This document shows, in pieces, positions 1 through 7,279 of a stretch of 24,481 nt of DNA. The stretch's first letter is position 1; every line of letters begins with the position of its first letter. Location: the NCBI GenBank assembly GCA_003520025.1, contig DOVP01000282.1, forward strand, positions 1 through 24,481, in the 5' to 3' direction. Below the pieces are notes generated by a model. The model was not told where the DNA came from, searched no databases, and saw nothing but the letters and a program-made list of their open reading frames with translations. The DNA comes from Phycisphaerales bacterium. GTDB taxonomy: Bacteria; Planctomycetota; Phycisphaerae; Phycisphaerales; SM1A02. A program made the position numbers and the translations under genes.

Positions 1-861
1 CTCCTCCGTAATCTCGATCGTCGTTTGATCTTTCTCATCATGGGGCTTGCAGTGGCTATCCCGGTCCTGCTTCGTTTCGAGCCACCGTCCGACGTGTCGA
101 TGATGACCCGCAACGTGTTCAACGCCGTGGAAGAGCTTCCAGACGGCTCCCGGGTGCTTCTGTCCTTCGACTTCGACCCGGGATCGCAGGGCGAGTTGCT
201 GCCGATGGCGATGTCGTTTACGCGTCACCTTGCCGAGAAGAAGCACAAGATCTACTTCATGTGCCTCTGGCCGCTCGGCGAGCCCTTCATCGAAGACGCC
301 ATGAAATTGCTTCAGGAGGAGTATCCGCACCTGAAGTACGGCACCGACTACATGTCCTTCGGCTACAAGCCCGGCGGCGAGGCGGTCATCAAGAACAGCA
401 TCGTCGACTGGAAGACGCTCTTCATCACCGACTCTCGAAAGCAGGATCTCAACGAGATATCACTGACGGCGAACATCAAGTCGGCCAAGCAGATGAACCT
501 GCTCATCAGCATCAGCGCGGGCGACCCGGGCACCAAGCAGTGGATTCAGTACGCTGCGACACCAGCGGGCCTTCCGATGGTCTCGGGCTGTACCGGCGTG
601 CAGGCGCCGCTTTTCTACCCCTACATACCCGACCCGCTCACTGGGCTGCTTGCGGCGATCAAAGGCGCCGCCGGCTATGAGAAAATCATGAGCGACCGCT
701 ACCCCGACCTCAAGACGCCGGAGTTTGTCAAGGCCCGGTTCTCATCGACGGCTGCTCAGCAGCGGATGGGGCCGCAGTTCGTCGCGCACCTGCTCATGGT
801 CGCCCTCATCGTTCTGGGCAACATCATCTTCTTTGTTGATCGAAGTCGGGGGAATGCCTGA
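1..861 (+). CDS. Membrane-anchored protein of unknown function (5' end outside window)
   Basis: I do not recognise this family. The reading frame is open to the first base of the window (LLRNLDRR before the TTG at 25), so the true start is probably upstream and the visible part is about 286 residues. A hydrophobic segment (LIFLIMGLAVAIPVLL) follows arginines, giving a likely N-in anchor; a second helix near the C-terminus (LLMVALIVLGNIIFFV) is followed by DRSRG. The roughly 230-residue middle would then face the periplasm or exterior. It alternates strand-like and helix-like stretches (RVLLSFDFDPGSQGE, KIYFMCLWPLG, LLISISAGDPG) and has no catalytic motif I can name. Its stop overlaps the next start by one base, so the two are probably translated together and may form one membrane complex. 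Confidence 0.75.
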   Translation, partial: LLRNLDRRLIFLIMGLAVAIPVLLRFEPPSDVSMMTRNVFNAVEELPDGSRVLLSFDFDPGSQGELLPMAMSFTRHLAEKKHKIYFMCLWPLGEPFIEDAMKLLQEEYPHLKYGTDYMSFGYKPGGEAVIKNSIVDWKTLFITDSRKQDLNEISLTANIKSAKQMNLLISISAGDPGTKQWIQYAATPAGLPMVSGCTGVQAPLFYPYIPDPLTGLLAAIKGAAGYEKIMSDRYPDLKTPEFVKARFSSTAAQQRMGPQFVAHLLMVALIVLGNIIFFVDRSRGNA

Positions 862-2048
862 TGAGCCAGCATGACACAACACACGTCCCGGGAACAACCG
901 GAGGCGGCCTGATCGGCTGGGTTGTCGGTCTGCTCGTGCTCGTGGCGGGCATGGTGGTCGCCGGTTTCATGCTCGACGCCGGGCAAGTATGGGTTGTCCC
1001 GGAGACACAGTCCTACCGAATGCTTGAACAGGTGGATCAGATTGACATCTGGGTTCCCGAGGATTCCCCGCAGGCGAAGTCTTTAGACGCTCAGGGTGTT
1101 CCGCTGGTCCAATCGGTCGTTCGCACTCTGGAGCCTGAATCCCTCGAACTGGCAGGTGGTGACAAGACGATTACGTCGACCACCAAGGTGATGTCGAGTC
1201 ACTTCGTCGGTGCCCTAGTCACGGACGACTGGCAGAAGGCAGATGCATCGGGTCTGTTTGAGGCTGCTCCAAGTGGCTGGAAGGTGACTGACCAGATATC
1301 AGAGTGGGAAACGGTGACGCAGTTGCCACCTGGTAGTGTCGATCGTCCCGCAAACGCCGTGATGAGTTGGAACCGCACCATCGGCGTCTGGCTCGCCGCG
1401 ATCCTGACGCTGTGCATCATGTCTTTCCTCATCGGCGACAACCCTTTCTATAAGACGGCCGAAGCACTCGTCATCGGGGCCTCGGCGGCGTATTGGATGG
1501 TGTACTCGTTCTACACCGGCATCGTGGACAAGTTGCTGGTCAACTTGTGGCCCGGGCTGGTGCGGGGATGGACGACACCGGGTCTCGCCGACGACTGGGA
1601 ATGGAAGTGGATCTACATCATTCCCCTGATCCTTTCGATCATGTTGGTGTGCCGTCTGCTTCCAAAGGGCGGGTGGATTGCCCGCTGGCCGCTGGCCTTC
1701 ATCATTGGCGCAACAGCGGGCTTCCGGCTGCTGGCGCACTTGGAGTCGGACTTCCTGCTGCAGATCAAGGGCACGATCAAACCGCTTTGGGCCGTCGACA
1801 CCGCCGATGCGTTCATGTTCTGGCCATCGATATCGGCGATCGTGATCCTGCTCAGCGTGCTGGCGTGCTTGGTGTACTTCTTCTTCTCGATGGAGCACAA
1901 GGGCTTCGTTGGCAAGACGGCCCGAGGTGGCATTCTGGTCCTGATGGTCACCTTCGGCGCGGCCTTTGGCCTGACGGTGATGGGCCGTATCACCCTCCTG
2001 ACCGAGCGATTCGATTTCTTGTTCAAAGATTGGCTGCATTTGCTGTAG
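861..2048 (+). CDS. Polytopic membrane protein of unknown function
   Basis: 395 residues, family not recognised. One helix near residues 18-38 is followed by a soluble, presumably extracytoplasmic stretch to about residue 170 (QIDIWVPEDSPQAKSLDAQG). About six further helices run to the C-terminus, for example IGVWLAAILTLCIMSFLIG, WIYIIPLILSIMLVC, AIVILLSVLACLVYFFF and GILVLMVTFGAAFGLTVMG. The ATG shares its A with the upstream TGA, so translation is coupled to the upstream anchored protein. The pairing of a two-helix protein with a multi-helix protein suggests a two-subunit membrane complex; this is inference from position only. After the stop lies a non-coding gap holding the rpmF promoter. 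Confidence 0.75.
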   Translation: MSQHDTTHVPGTTGGGLIGWVVGLLVLVAGMVVAGFMLDAGQVWVVPETQSYRMLEQVDQIDIWVPEDSPQAKSLDAQGVPLVQSVVRTLEPESLELAGGDKTITSTTKVMSSHFVGALVTDDWQKADASGLFEAAPSGWKVTDQISEWETVTQLPPGSVDRPANAVMSWNRTIGVWLAAILTLCIMSFLIGDNPFYKTAEALVIGASAAYWMVYSFYTGIVDKLLVNLWPGLVRGWTTPGLADDWEWKWIYIIPLILSIMLVCRLLPKGGWIARWPLAFIIGATAGFRLLAHLESDFLLQIKGTIKPLWAVDTADAFMFWPSISAIVILLSVLACLVYFFFSMEHKGFVGKTARGGILVLMVTFGAAFGLTVMGRITLLTERFDFLFKDWLHLL

Positions 2049-2089
2049 CGGGCCCCGATGGACCCCCGACTTGGTAGCCCTGTAACCGG

Positions 2090-2115
2090 GGCGTTATTGA
2101 CAAAAAACGCCTTTT
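2090..2115 (+). terminator. Possible weak terminator of the upstream membrane-protein pair
   Basis: GGCGTT (2090-2095) can pair with AACGCC (2106-2111) around a 10-base loop, followed by TTTT. It lies about 40 bases after the stop at 2048. The -35 box of the next promoter sits in its loop, so this could equally be chance complementarity around that promoter. Confidence 0.35.
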
Positions 2116-2125
2116 CGCCTACCCT
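2097..2125 (+). promoter_or_regulatory. Promoter of rpmF-plsX-fab operon
   Basis: TTGACA at 2097-2102, a 17-base spacer, then TACCCT at 2120-2125. The -35 is a perfect housekeeping match and the -10 keeps the key TA...T positions. Transcription would start near 2132, giving a leader of about 60 bases before the rpmF ATG at 2191, which has a good ribosome site (GAGGAG). This is the best conventional promoter in the window and would drive the fatty-acid operon. Confidence 0.65.
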
Positions 2126-2190
2126 GCGCAGTTCGCTGGAAAGGCCCGGAAGGGATCTCTCAGGCCCCCAGCCCTTGAGGAGAGCTCACC

Positions 2191-2376
2191 ATGGCCCTAC
2201 CCAAACTCAGGATATCCCCGACTCGCAAGAACAAGCGTCGGAGTCACTTGGCGTTGTCCAAGACGAATTTGCTTGAGTGTCCCTCCTGCGGCGCGACCAA
2301 GCGTCCGCATACAGCCTGTACCGACTGTGGCTACGTCCGGCCTGGGCTGACGCTCAAGACGTCGGGTACAGTCTGA
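2191..2376 (+). CDS. rpmF: Large ribosomal subunit protein bL32
   Basis: 61 residues, normal for bL32. The N-terminus MALPKLRISPTRKNKRRSH is the basic, rRNA-binding tail of the family. C30, C33, C43 and C46 form the CxxC-x9-CxxC zinc ribbon, so this is the zinc-binding version. The ATG is preceded by GAGGAG. It is the first gene of the fatty-acid operon and stands 4 bases before plsX, the classical rpmF-plsX arrangement that links ribosome synthesis to membrane lipid synthesis. Confidence 0.96.
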   Translation: MALPKLRISPTRKNKRRSHLALSKTNLLECPSCGATKRPHTACTDCGYVRPGLTLKTSGTV

Positions 2377-2380
2377 TTTC

Positions 2381-3397
2381 ATGAGACTCGGTGTTGATGT
2401 CATGGGGGGTGATCTTGCGCCAGCCCCAATCCTTGAGGGCGCGCTTGCTGCCACTGTGTCCTTCGATCCTGATGACACACTGGTGCTCTTCGGAGATGAA
2501 GCGATCATCGAAGCGGGCGTTGCCTCCAGCGGCGTTGATGCCGCGCTCATCGAAGTCATTCCGACTTCCAACGAAATCGAGATGAACGAATCGCCCGTCG
2601 AGGCGGCGCGATCCAAGCCCGACTCTGCGCTCGTCCAAATGACCCGCATGGCCGGCCCCAAAGCAGGCGATGCTCGATTGGATATGGCGATCTCAGCTGG
2701 CAACACAGGCGCCTTCGTGGCGGCCGCGCAGATGCACATGCGGCGGCTTCCTGGCGTTGCGAGACCGGGCATTGCCGCGGTTGTACCGACGTTCGCTGGT
2801 CCGGTCACCTTCATCGATGTCGGCGCCAACATCGACCCCAAGCCGCACCATCTACACCAGTACGGCGTCATGGGCACGGTGTACGCCCGCCGCGTACTCG
2901 GCATCGAGCAGCCGCGGGTCGGCCTGATGAACGTAGGCAGCGAAGAACAGAAAGGCACCGAGGACATGCAGCGGGCACGGGATCTGCTTCGCGATGATCC
3001 GGCGGTCGAGTTTGTGGGATATGTCGAGGGGCGCGGCGTCTTTGCAGGTGACTGTGATGTCGTGATTTCGGACGGTGTGACCGGCAACGTCACAATCAAA
3101 CTTGCCGAGGGGCTCAGCAAAGGGATCTTCAAACTCCTGCAGCAAGAACTAGAGTCCCATGACCCGGCCTTTGTCTCGCAGTTTGCTCCAATCGTCAAGA
3201 AACTCTACGCCGAGTACGACTACCACGAATATGGCGGCGCACCGCTCATGGGTGTCAACGGCGGCTGTCTGATCTGCCATGGCTCAAGTAAGGCCCGCAC
3301 AATCACCAACGCCCTCGCCGCTGCGAGACGGTTTGTGGAACTCGGCGTCAACGCGAGAATCATCGAGATTCTCGAAAGCCAGCAGGTCGAAGCCTGA
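2381..3397 (+). CDS. plsX: Phosphate acyltransferase PlsX
   Basis: 338 residues, the usual length. PlsX makes acyl-phosphate from acyl-ACP as the first step of phosphatidic acid synthesis by the PlsX-PlsY route, at the inner face of the cytoplasmic membrane. The opening MRLGVDVMGGDLAPAPILEGAL is the family signature; SAGNTGAFVAAA, FIDVGANIDPKP and ISDGVTGNVTIKLAEGL are further conserved blocks. No Shine-Dalgarno is visible before the ATG; instead TACAGT lies 8 bases upstream, overlapping the end of rpmF, so translation may rely on coupling with rpmF or on a leaderless transcript. The stop overlaps the fabH start by one base. Confidence 0.96.
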   Translation: MRLGVDVMGGDLAPAPILEGALAATVSFDPDDTLVLFGDEAIIEAGVASSGVDAALIEVIPTSNEIEMNESPVEAARSKPDSALVQMTRMAGPKAGDARLDMAISAGNTGAFVAAAQMHMRRLPGVARPGIAAVVPTFAGPVTFIDVGANIDPKPHHLHQYGVMGTVYARRVLGIEQPRVGLMNVGSEEQKGTEDMQRARDLLRDDPAVEFVGYVEGRGVFAGDCDVVISDGVTGNVTIKLAEGLSKGIFKLLQQELESHDPAFVSQFAPIVKKLYAEYDYHEYGGAPLMGVNGGCLICHGSSKARTITNALAAARRFVELGVNARIIEILESQQVEA

Positions 3398-4401
3398 TGG
3401 CCGCCGGGACGCTCTGCGGCGTGCGACTGGCAGGGTGCGGCTCGGCGGTTCCCGACAAGCGTCTGACCAACGACGATCTTGTAGGAATGATGGATACCTC
3501 GGACGAGTGGATCCGGAAGCGCACCGGCATCTTAGAACGAAGAATTGTCGATTCCGACAAGGGCGAGGGCCAGTTCTCGCTCGCGACGGACGCGCTTCGT
3601 AAGGCGCTCGACAATGCCGGCATGGCCGGTGGCGATCTGGACCTGATCATCCACGCCTCGGTTACTTCCGAGATGAGATGTCCCTCCAACGCATGTCGAA
3701 TCTCGGCGGCGCTCGATGCGCAGCCGGCCGGTGCTTTTGACATCGTGGCCGCCTGCTCGGGCTTTGTCTACGCGATCAATCTCGCTGACTCGCTCGTCCG
3801 GTCCGGTCGCTTCGGTTCAATTGGCGTTATTGGGTGTGATGCGATGACAACGGCGATTGACTACAACGATCGTAGTGTGGCGATTTTGTTCGGTGACGCG
3901 GCTGGCGCAGCCGTGTTGGTGCAGGACGAAGACCCCACACGCGGCTGCCTGCATCAGGTCATGGAGGCCGACGGCCGAACGTGGCCGTCTCTGTACATCC
4001 CCAATGTGCCGCAAGACATTCCAGAGGACGTCATCGACTCGGGCATGCGAATGGGGACGCTGCGGATGGATGGCCGTGAGGTCTACAAGTTCGCGGTGAA
4101 GAAGTTCAAGGATGTGATTGAGGAATCGCTTGAAGCAGCGGGGCTCACCGTGGACGACATCGCGCAATTCGTCTGTCATCAGTCCAACGTGCGGATCATC
4201 GAATCGGCCAAGGAAAAACTCGGTTTGCCCGACGAAAAGGTGTACATCAACATCGATCACTACGGCAACAGTTCGGCTGGTTCGGTGGGCCTCTGCCTCG
4301 ATCAGTTGTGGCAGGCCGGCAAGATCACCGAGGGTGACATCATCGTGATGGTCGCCTTTGGTGGCGGGATGACTTGGTCCAGCAGCGTCTGGCGAGTGTA
4401 G
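3397..4401 (+). CDS. fabH: 3-oxoacyl-ACP synthase III (KAS III)
   Basis: 334 residues, full length. It starts fatty-acid synthesis by condensing acetyl-CoA (or a branched acyl-CoA) with malonyl-ACP. The catalytic triad is visible: C120 in DIVAACSGF, H261 in VCHQSN and N291 in HYGNSSAGS. The N-terminal DTSDEWIRKRTGI block and the C-terminal GGGMTWSS block are family signatures. The ATG overlaps the plsX TGA by one base. The sequence does not let me decide between straight-chain and branched primer preference. Confidence 0.96.
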   Translation: MAAGTLCGVRLAGCGSAVPDKRLTNDDLVGMMDTSDEWIRKRTGILERRIVDSDKGEGQFSLATDALRKALDNAGMAGGDLDLIIHASVTSEMRCPSNACRISAALDAQPAGAFDIVAACSGFVYAINLADSLVRSGRFGSIGVIGCDAMTTAIDYNDRSVAILFGDAAGAAVLVQDEDPTRGCLHQVMEADGRTWPSLYIPNVPQDIPEDVIDSGMRMGTLRMDGREVYKFAVKKFKDVIEESLEAAGLTVDDIAQFVCHQSNVRIIESAKEKLGLPDEKVYINIDHYGNSSAGSVGLCLDQLWQAGKITEGDIIVMVAFGGGMTWSSSVWRV

Positions 4402-4422
4402 GCGGTATCCGATCCCTTCTTC

Positions 4423-4428
4423 TACAAT
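4423..4428 (+). promoter_or_regulatory. -10 element placed for a leaderless fabD transcript
   Basis: TACAAT lies exactly 6 bases before the fabD ATG at 4435, and there is no Shine-Dalgarno in between (tcctcgc). A start point 6-7 bases after the -10 would fall on the ATG itself. No convincing -35 is visible. It may be an internal promoter giving fabD and following genes their own transcript. Confidence 0.45.
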
Positions 4429-4434
4429 CCTCGC

Positions 4435-5376
4435 ATGAACACGATTAATGTGACGGCACTGTGCCCCGGCCAAGGCGCGCAGGCGATGGGAATGGGAAGT
4501 GCCTGGTTCGAGGCGAGCGAAGCAGCGAAGGCGGTCTTTGCTCGCGCCGACGAGACACTCGCCGGCACGCTCGGCTCACCACTGAGCGAACTGTGCTTCG
4601 AGGGCCCGGCCGATCGCCTGAACCGCACCGACATCAGTCAGCCCGCCATCTACACTTGCTCGGTGGCATGTTGGCATGGGCTGCATGGCGATGCTGCGAT
4701 GCCCGCCACTGCGGCGGGTCTCTCGCTCGGTGAATACACCGCCTTGCATCTGACGGGCTGTTTTTCATTCGAGGACGGGTTGCGTCTGGTCGCTCAGCGT
4801 GGGGCGCTCATGCAGGAGGCCGCCGAGGCGAGTGAAGGCGGCATGGTGGCGGTGATGGGGGCCACCGAGGAGGAAGCAGAGGCCTTCTGCCAGGAGTTGA
4901 CTGGCGATGGTGGTGTACTGGTTCCGGCCAATCTCAATGCCCCGGGGCAAATCGTGCTCAGTGGGGATGCCACCTGCTGCGAGCGTGCTGTGACGGCCTG
5001 CGAGGAGAAGGGCTGGCGTGGTACGCCCCTCACTGTCGCTGGTGCCTTCCATAGCCCGCACATGCAGCCAGCGGCCGATCGGATGGCCGAGGTGCTTTTA
5101 GCGACGCCCATGCAGACACCCAGCGGCGTGGTGTGGTCGAATGTCACGGCAGGCACCTATGAGGGCATGAGCGTCGATGAGATCCGCGAAACCCTCGTCG
5201 CTCAGATCACCAGCCCGGTTCGATGGGCCGGGCAGTTGGCGAATATGGTGGCAGCAGGCTACGATCAATGGATTGAACTGGCCCCGGGCAAAGTGCTCAA
5301 AGGTCTCATGCGGCGGATCGATCGGTCCGCGAAGGTGCAGAACCATGATCAACCAGATTCGACCGTTTCGGCATAG
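4435..5376 (+). CDS. fabD: Malonyl-CoA:ACP malonyltransferase
   Basis: 313 residues, the usual length. It loads malonyl groups from CoA onto ACP for chain extension. The GQGAQ motif is at residues 12-16, the nucleophile S97 sits in GLSLGEY, R122 in QRGALMQ and H206 in GAFHSPHM, matching the Ser/Arg/His set of the family. It begins 33 bases after fabH; the gap contains TACAAT 6 bases before the ATG and no ribosome site. The last 32 bases are overlapped by the start of a lipoprotein gene in another frame. Confidence 0.95.
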   Translation: MNTINVTALCPGQGAQAMGMGSAWFEASEAAKAVFARADETLAGTLGSPLSELCFEGPADRLNRTDISQPAIYTCSVACWHGLHGDAAMPATAAGLSLGEYTALHLTGCFSFEDGLRLVAQRGALMQEAAEASEGGMVAVMGATEEEAEAFCQELTGDGGVLVPANLNAPGQIVLSGDATCCERAVTACEEKGWRGTPLTVAGAFHSPHMQPAADRMAEVLLATPMQTPSGVVWSNVTAGTYEGMSVDEIRETLVAQITSPVRWAGQLANMVAAGYDQWIELAPGKVLKGLMRRIDRSAKVQNHDQPDSTVSA

Positions 5377-6079
5377 CGTGATTCTTGCCATGTCCTGCGT
5401 CATGGCCCTTCCGATGCTCGGCTGCGAAGATCCCCCTCCGCCTGAGTCGAAGAAGAAAGAACCCGTGCAGGTGGATCCGGGCCCTCCGCCTGCGACATCG
5501 ATCGAGGACTTGATTGCGCAGTACGACATCGATGAGCGGGTCTGGATGGATGAGCGTCAGGCACCGCAGACCGATGAGGAGCGAATCGGATTGTTGAAGT
5601 TCTTCGATGCGTTTGCGAGGGGACGTGCCGACCAACTCAAACCCTACTTCGGCGATATTGAGCAAGAGGAACTCGCTCACCTTGAAGCATCGGGACAACT
5701 CGACCGGCTTTCGGAGGACATTGAAGGGATTGAGATCCTGATGGGCGTGACCAATGAAGGCCGCGCCGCCGTGCTCGGCCTGTATGAGTTCGCTGATCGG
5801 ATTGAGGGTCAGATGTGGGAGATTGTCCAGCAGCCGAAAGCCGGCGGTGGATACGTGTTGGTTGCTGGCTATGCACCTCCTGGGCTGAGCGATGCGCTGG
5901 GGCGGGATGCTTTCGAAGATTGGTATGCGGCCGTACAGGCCGAGCAGGAGAAGTTGGCAGAGGATGATCTTGGCATGCTGGCGGCTCGCGGCAAGGGGGT
6001 AGGTGCCGGCACAGGTGGTCCCGATGGAATGCCCGAGGATGACGAGTCGGGTGGCGGCGGTGGACCGGGTATGCGCTAG
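5345..6079 (+). CDS. Lipoprotein of unknown function inside the fab operon
   Basis: 244 residues from the ATG at 5345. This start is chosen because it gives a lipoprotein signal peptide (basic MINQIRPFRH, hydrophobic VILAMSCVMALPML, then GC with lipidated C27); an upstream in-frame extension inside fabD would bury it. After C27 comes a proline/lysine-rich linker (DPPPPESKKK), then a mostly helical acidic domain (IEDLIAQYDID, ADQLKPYFGDIEQEELAHLE) with a strand-rich part (GQMWEIVQQPKAGGGYVLVAGY), and a glycine-rich tail (ESGGGGGPGMR). No family recognised. It sits between fabD and fabG and overlaps fabD by 32 bases, so it would be expressed with fatty-acid synthesis. A role in envelope growth is guesswork. 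Confidence 0.75.
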   Translation: MINQIRPFRHSVILAMSCVMALPMLGCEDPPPPESKKKEPVQVDPGPPPATSIEDLIAQYDIDERVWMDERQAPQTDEERIGLLKFFDAFARGRADQLKPYFGDIEQEELAHLEASGQLDRLSEDIEGIEILMGVTNEGRAAVLGLYEFADRIEGQMWEIVQQPKAGGGYVLVAGYAPPGLSDALGRDAFEDWYAAVQAEQEKLAEDDLGMLAARGKGVGAGTGGPDGMPEDDESGGGGGPGMR

Positions 6080-6101
6080 GCGGTGACCGACCGCAGACCG
6101 G

Positions 6102-6107
6102 TACACT
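6102..6107 (+). promoter_or_regulatory. Possible -10 element upstream of fabG
   Basis: GG-TACACT stands 52 bases before the fabG ATG in the 80-base gap after the lipoprotein gene. A Shine-Dalgarno (GAGGAG) precedes the ATG, so a normal leader is expected. No -35 at the right distance is visible. It is listed because similar TACANT boxes occur before fabD and acpP. Confidence 0.3.
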
Positions 6108-6159
6108 TTCTCCCTTTGCTGTAGCAGGATTTCTTCTGGAGACCGCGAGGAGCAGCCGC

Positions 6160-6912
6160 ATGAGCGTCGAGCCGGATCAGAACCAGCGTATCGCCATCGT
6201 CACAGGCGCAAGCCGTGGAATCGGGAAGGCCATCGCCGAGCGGCTCGCCGTTGAGGGGCACCATGTGGTACTGGTTGCTCGCTCCGCCGATGCGATCGGG
6301 GCAGTTTGTAATGACATCATCGCATCAGGTGGAAGTGCCGAGGCTTGTCCGTGCGATCTGGGGGATGATGAGGCCGTGGACGCCATGCTCGGAGGCGTCG
6401 TGGACCGTCATGGGCGTCTCGACATTCTGGTCAACAACGCTGGTATTACCCGCGACGGTCTCATCCTTCGCATGAGTGACGAGGATTTTGATGTTGTCAT
6501 CGGCACGAATCTCCGCGCTGCCTTTCGCCTGTGCAGGGCCGCCGCTCGTCCCATGATGAGAGGCCGATGGGGGCGAATCATCAACATCGGTTCGGTGGTC
6601 GGCGTGATGGGGAATCCTGGGCAGAGCAATTATGCGGCCGCCAAGGCCGGACTCATCGGTATGACGCGGAGCATCGGCAAGGAACTCGGTGGCAAGGGCA
6701 TCACGGCCAATGTGGTGGCGCCGGGTTTCATCGAGACGGATATGACCGATGCGCTGCCTGAGCAGTTGGTGCAGGAGGCCGTTGCCAAACTCCCGCTGCG
6801 TCGGCTGGGCCATCCCGAAGAAATCGCCCATGCAGTGGCCTTTCTGGCCTCCGAGCAGGGCGGCTATGTCACCGGCCACGTTCTGGCCGTAGATGGCGGC
6901 ATGTTGAGTTGA
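6160..6912 (+). CDS. fabG: 3-oxoacyl-ACP reductase
   Basis: 250 residues, a classical short-chain dehydrogenase. It reduces 3-oxoacyl-ACP with NADPH, the first reduction of each elongation cycle. The cofactor motif TGASRGIG is at residues 15-22, NNAG at 92-95, N117 in GTNLRAAF, and the catalytic S145 (INIGSVVG), Y158 and K162 (SNYAAAKAG) are all present. The C-terminal GGYVTGHVLAVDGGM block is typical of FabG. SDR enzymes are numerous, but the position between fabD and acpP settles the assignment. A good GAGGAG ribosome site precedes the ATG. Confidence 0.95.
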   Translation: MSVEPDQNQRIAIVTGASRGIGKAIAERLAVEGHHVVLVARSADAIGAVCNDIIASGGSAEACPCDLGDDEAVDAMLGGVVDRHGRLDILVNNAGITRDGLILRMSDEDFDVVIGTNLRAAFRLCRAAARPMMRGRWGRIINIGSVVGVMGNPGQSNYAAAKAGLIGMTRSIGKELGGKGITANVVAPGFIETDMTDALPEQLVQEAVAKLPLRRLGHPEEIAHAVAFLASEQGGYVTGHVLAVDGGMLS

Positions 6913-6942
6913 CAAAGCGATGCCTCAAGGGGCGTGAATAGG

Positions 6943-6948
6943 TACAAT
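6943..6948 (+). promoter_or_regulatory. Likely -10 element of an acpP-fabF promoter
   Basis: TACAAT lies in the 86-base gap after fabG, 50 bases before the acpP GTG start. ACP is needed in far greater amounts than the other enzymes, so an internal promoter here is plausible. A TTGACA at 6909-6914 is 28 bases away and too far to be its -35. Confidence 0.4.
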
Positions 6949-6998
6949 CCCCACCATCATTCAGCAGGGACTGGTCCCTGCCTGTAGGAGACATTCCC

Positions 6999-7244
6999 GT
7001 GACGGTAGAAGAGGTTGAAACCAAGGTCATCGAAATCGTGGCCGAGCAGATGGGCGTTGACAAGGGTGAGGTCAGTCGCGATACCAGTTTCGCCAATGAT
7101 CTCAATGCCGACAGCCTCGATACGGTCGAGTTGGTGATGGAATTCGAGGATGAGTTCGATACATCCATACCGGATGACAAGGCGGAGCAGATTCAGACCG
7201 TCGGAAATGCCATCGACTACATCATCGATGCATCCAAGGGCTGA
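6999..7244 (+). CDS. acpP: Acyl carrier protein
   Basis: 81 residues, acidic and helical. S39 in the [12 protein letters not shown] motif is the serine that receives 4'-phosphopantetheine, the arm that carries growing acyl chains. The following helix ([23 protein letters not shown]) is the recognition helix that docks onto the Fab enzymes. Start is GTG at 6999 with TAGGAG 8-13 bases upstream; no better start exists in frame. It precedes fabF by 35 bases, the classical pair. Confidence 0.97.
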   Translation: MTVEEVETKVIEIVAEQMGVDKGEVSRDTSFANDLNADSLDTVELVMEFEDEFDTSIPDDKAEQIQTVGNAIDYIIDASKG

Positions 7245-7279
7245 TCAGGCGCGAGCCTCCTGCCCCTCGGGGTCGCAGT

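Noticed and set aside
1299..2039. Long minus-strand ORF opposite the second membrane protein, and similar long antisense ORFs elsewhere
   Set aside because: High-GC codon-position shadows: residue composition (R, H, Q, P rich) and lack of start signals argue against genes.
5177..5344. Upstream start for the fab-operon lipoprotein
   Set aside because: It lies within fabD in another frame and would place the lipoprotein signal inside the protein.
6909..6914. TTGACA as -35 for acpP
   Set aside because: It is 28 bases from the TACAAT box and overlaps the fabG stop; spacing is incompatible.
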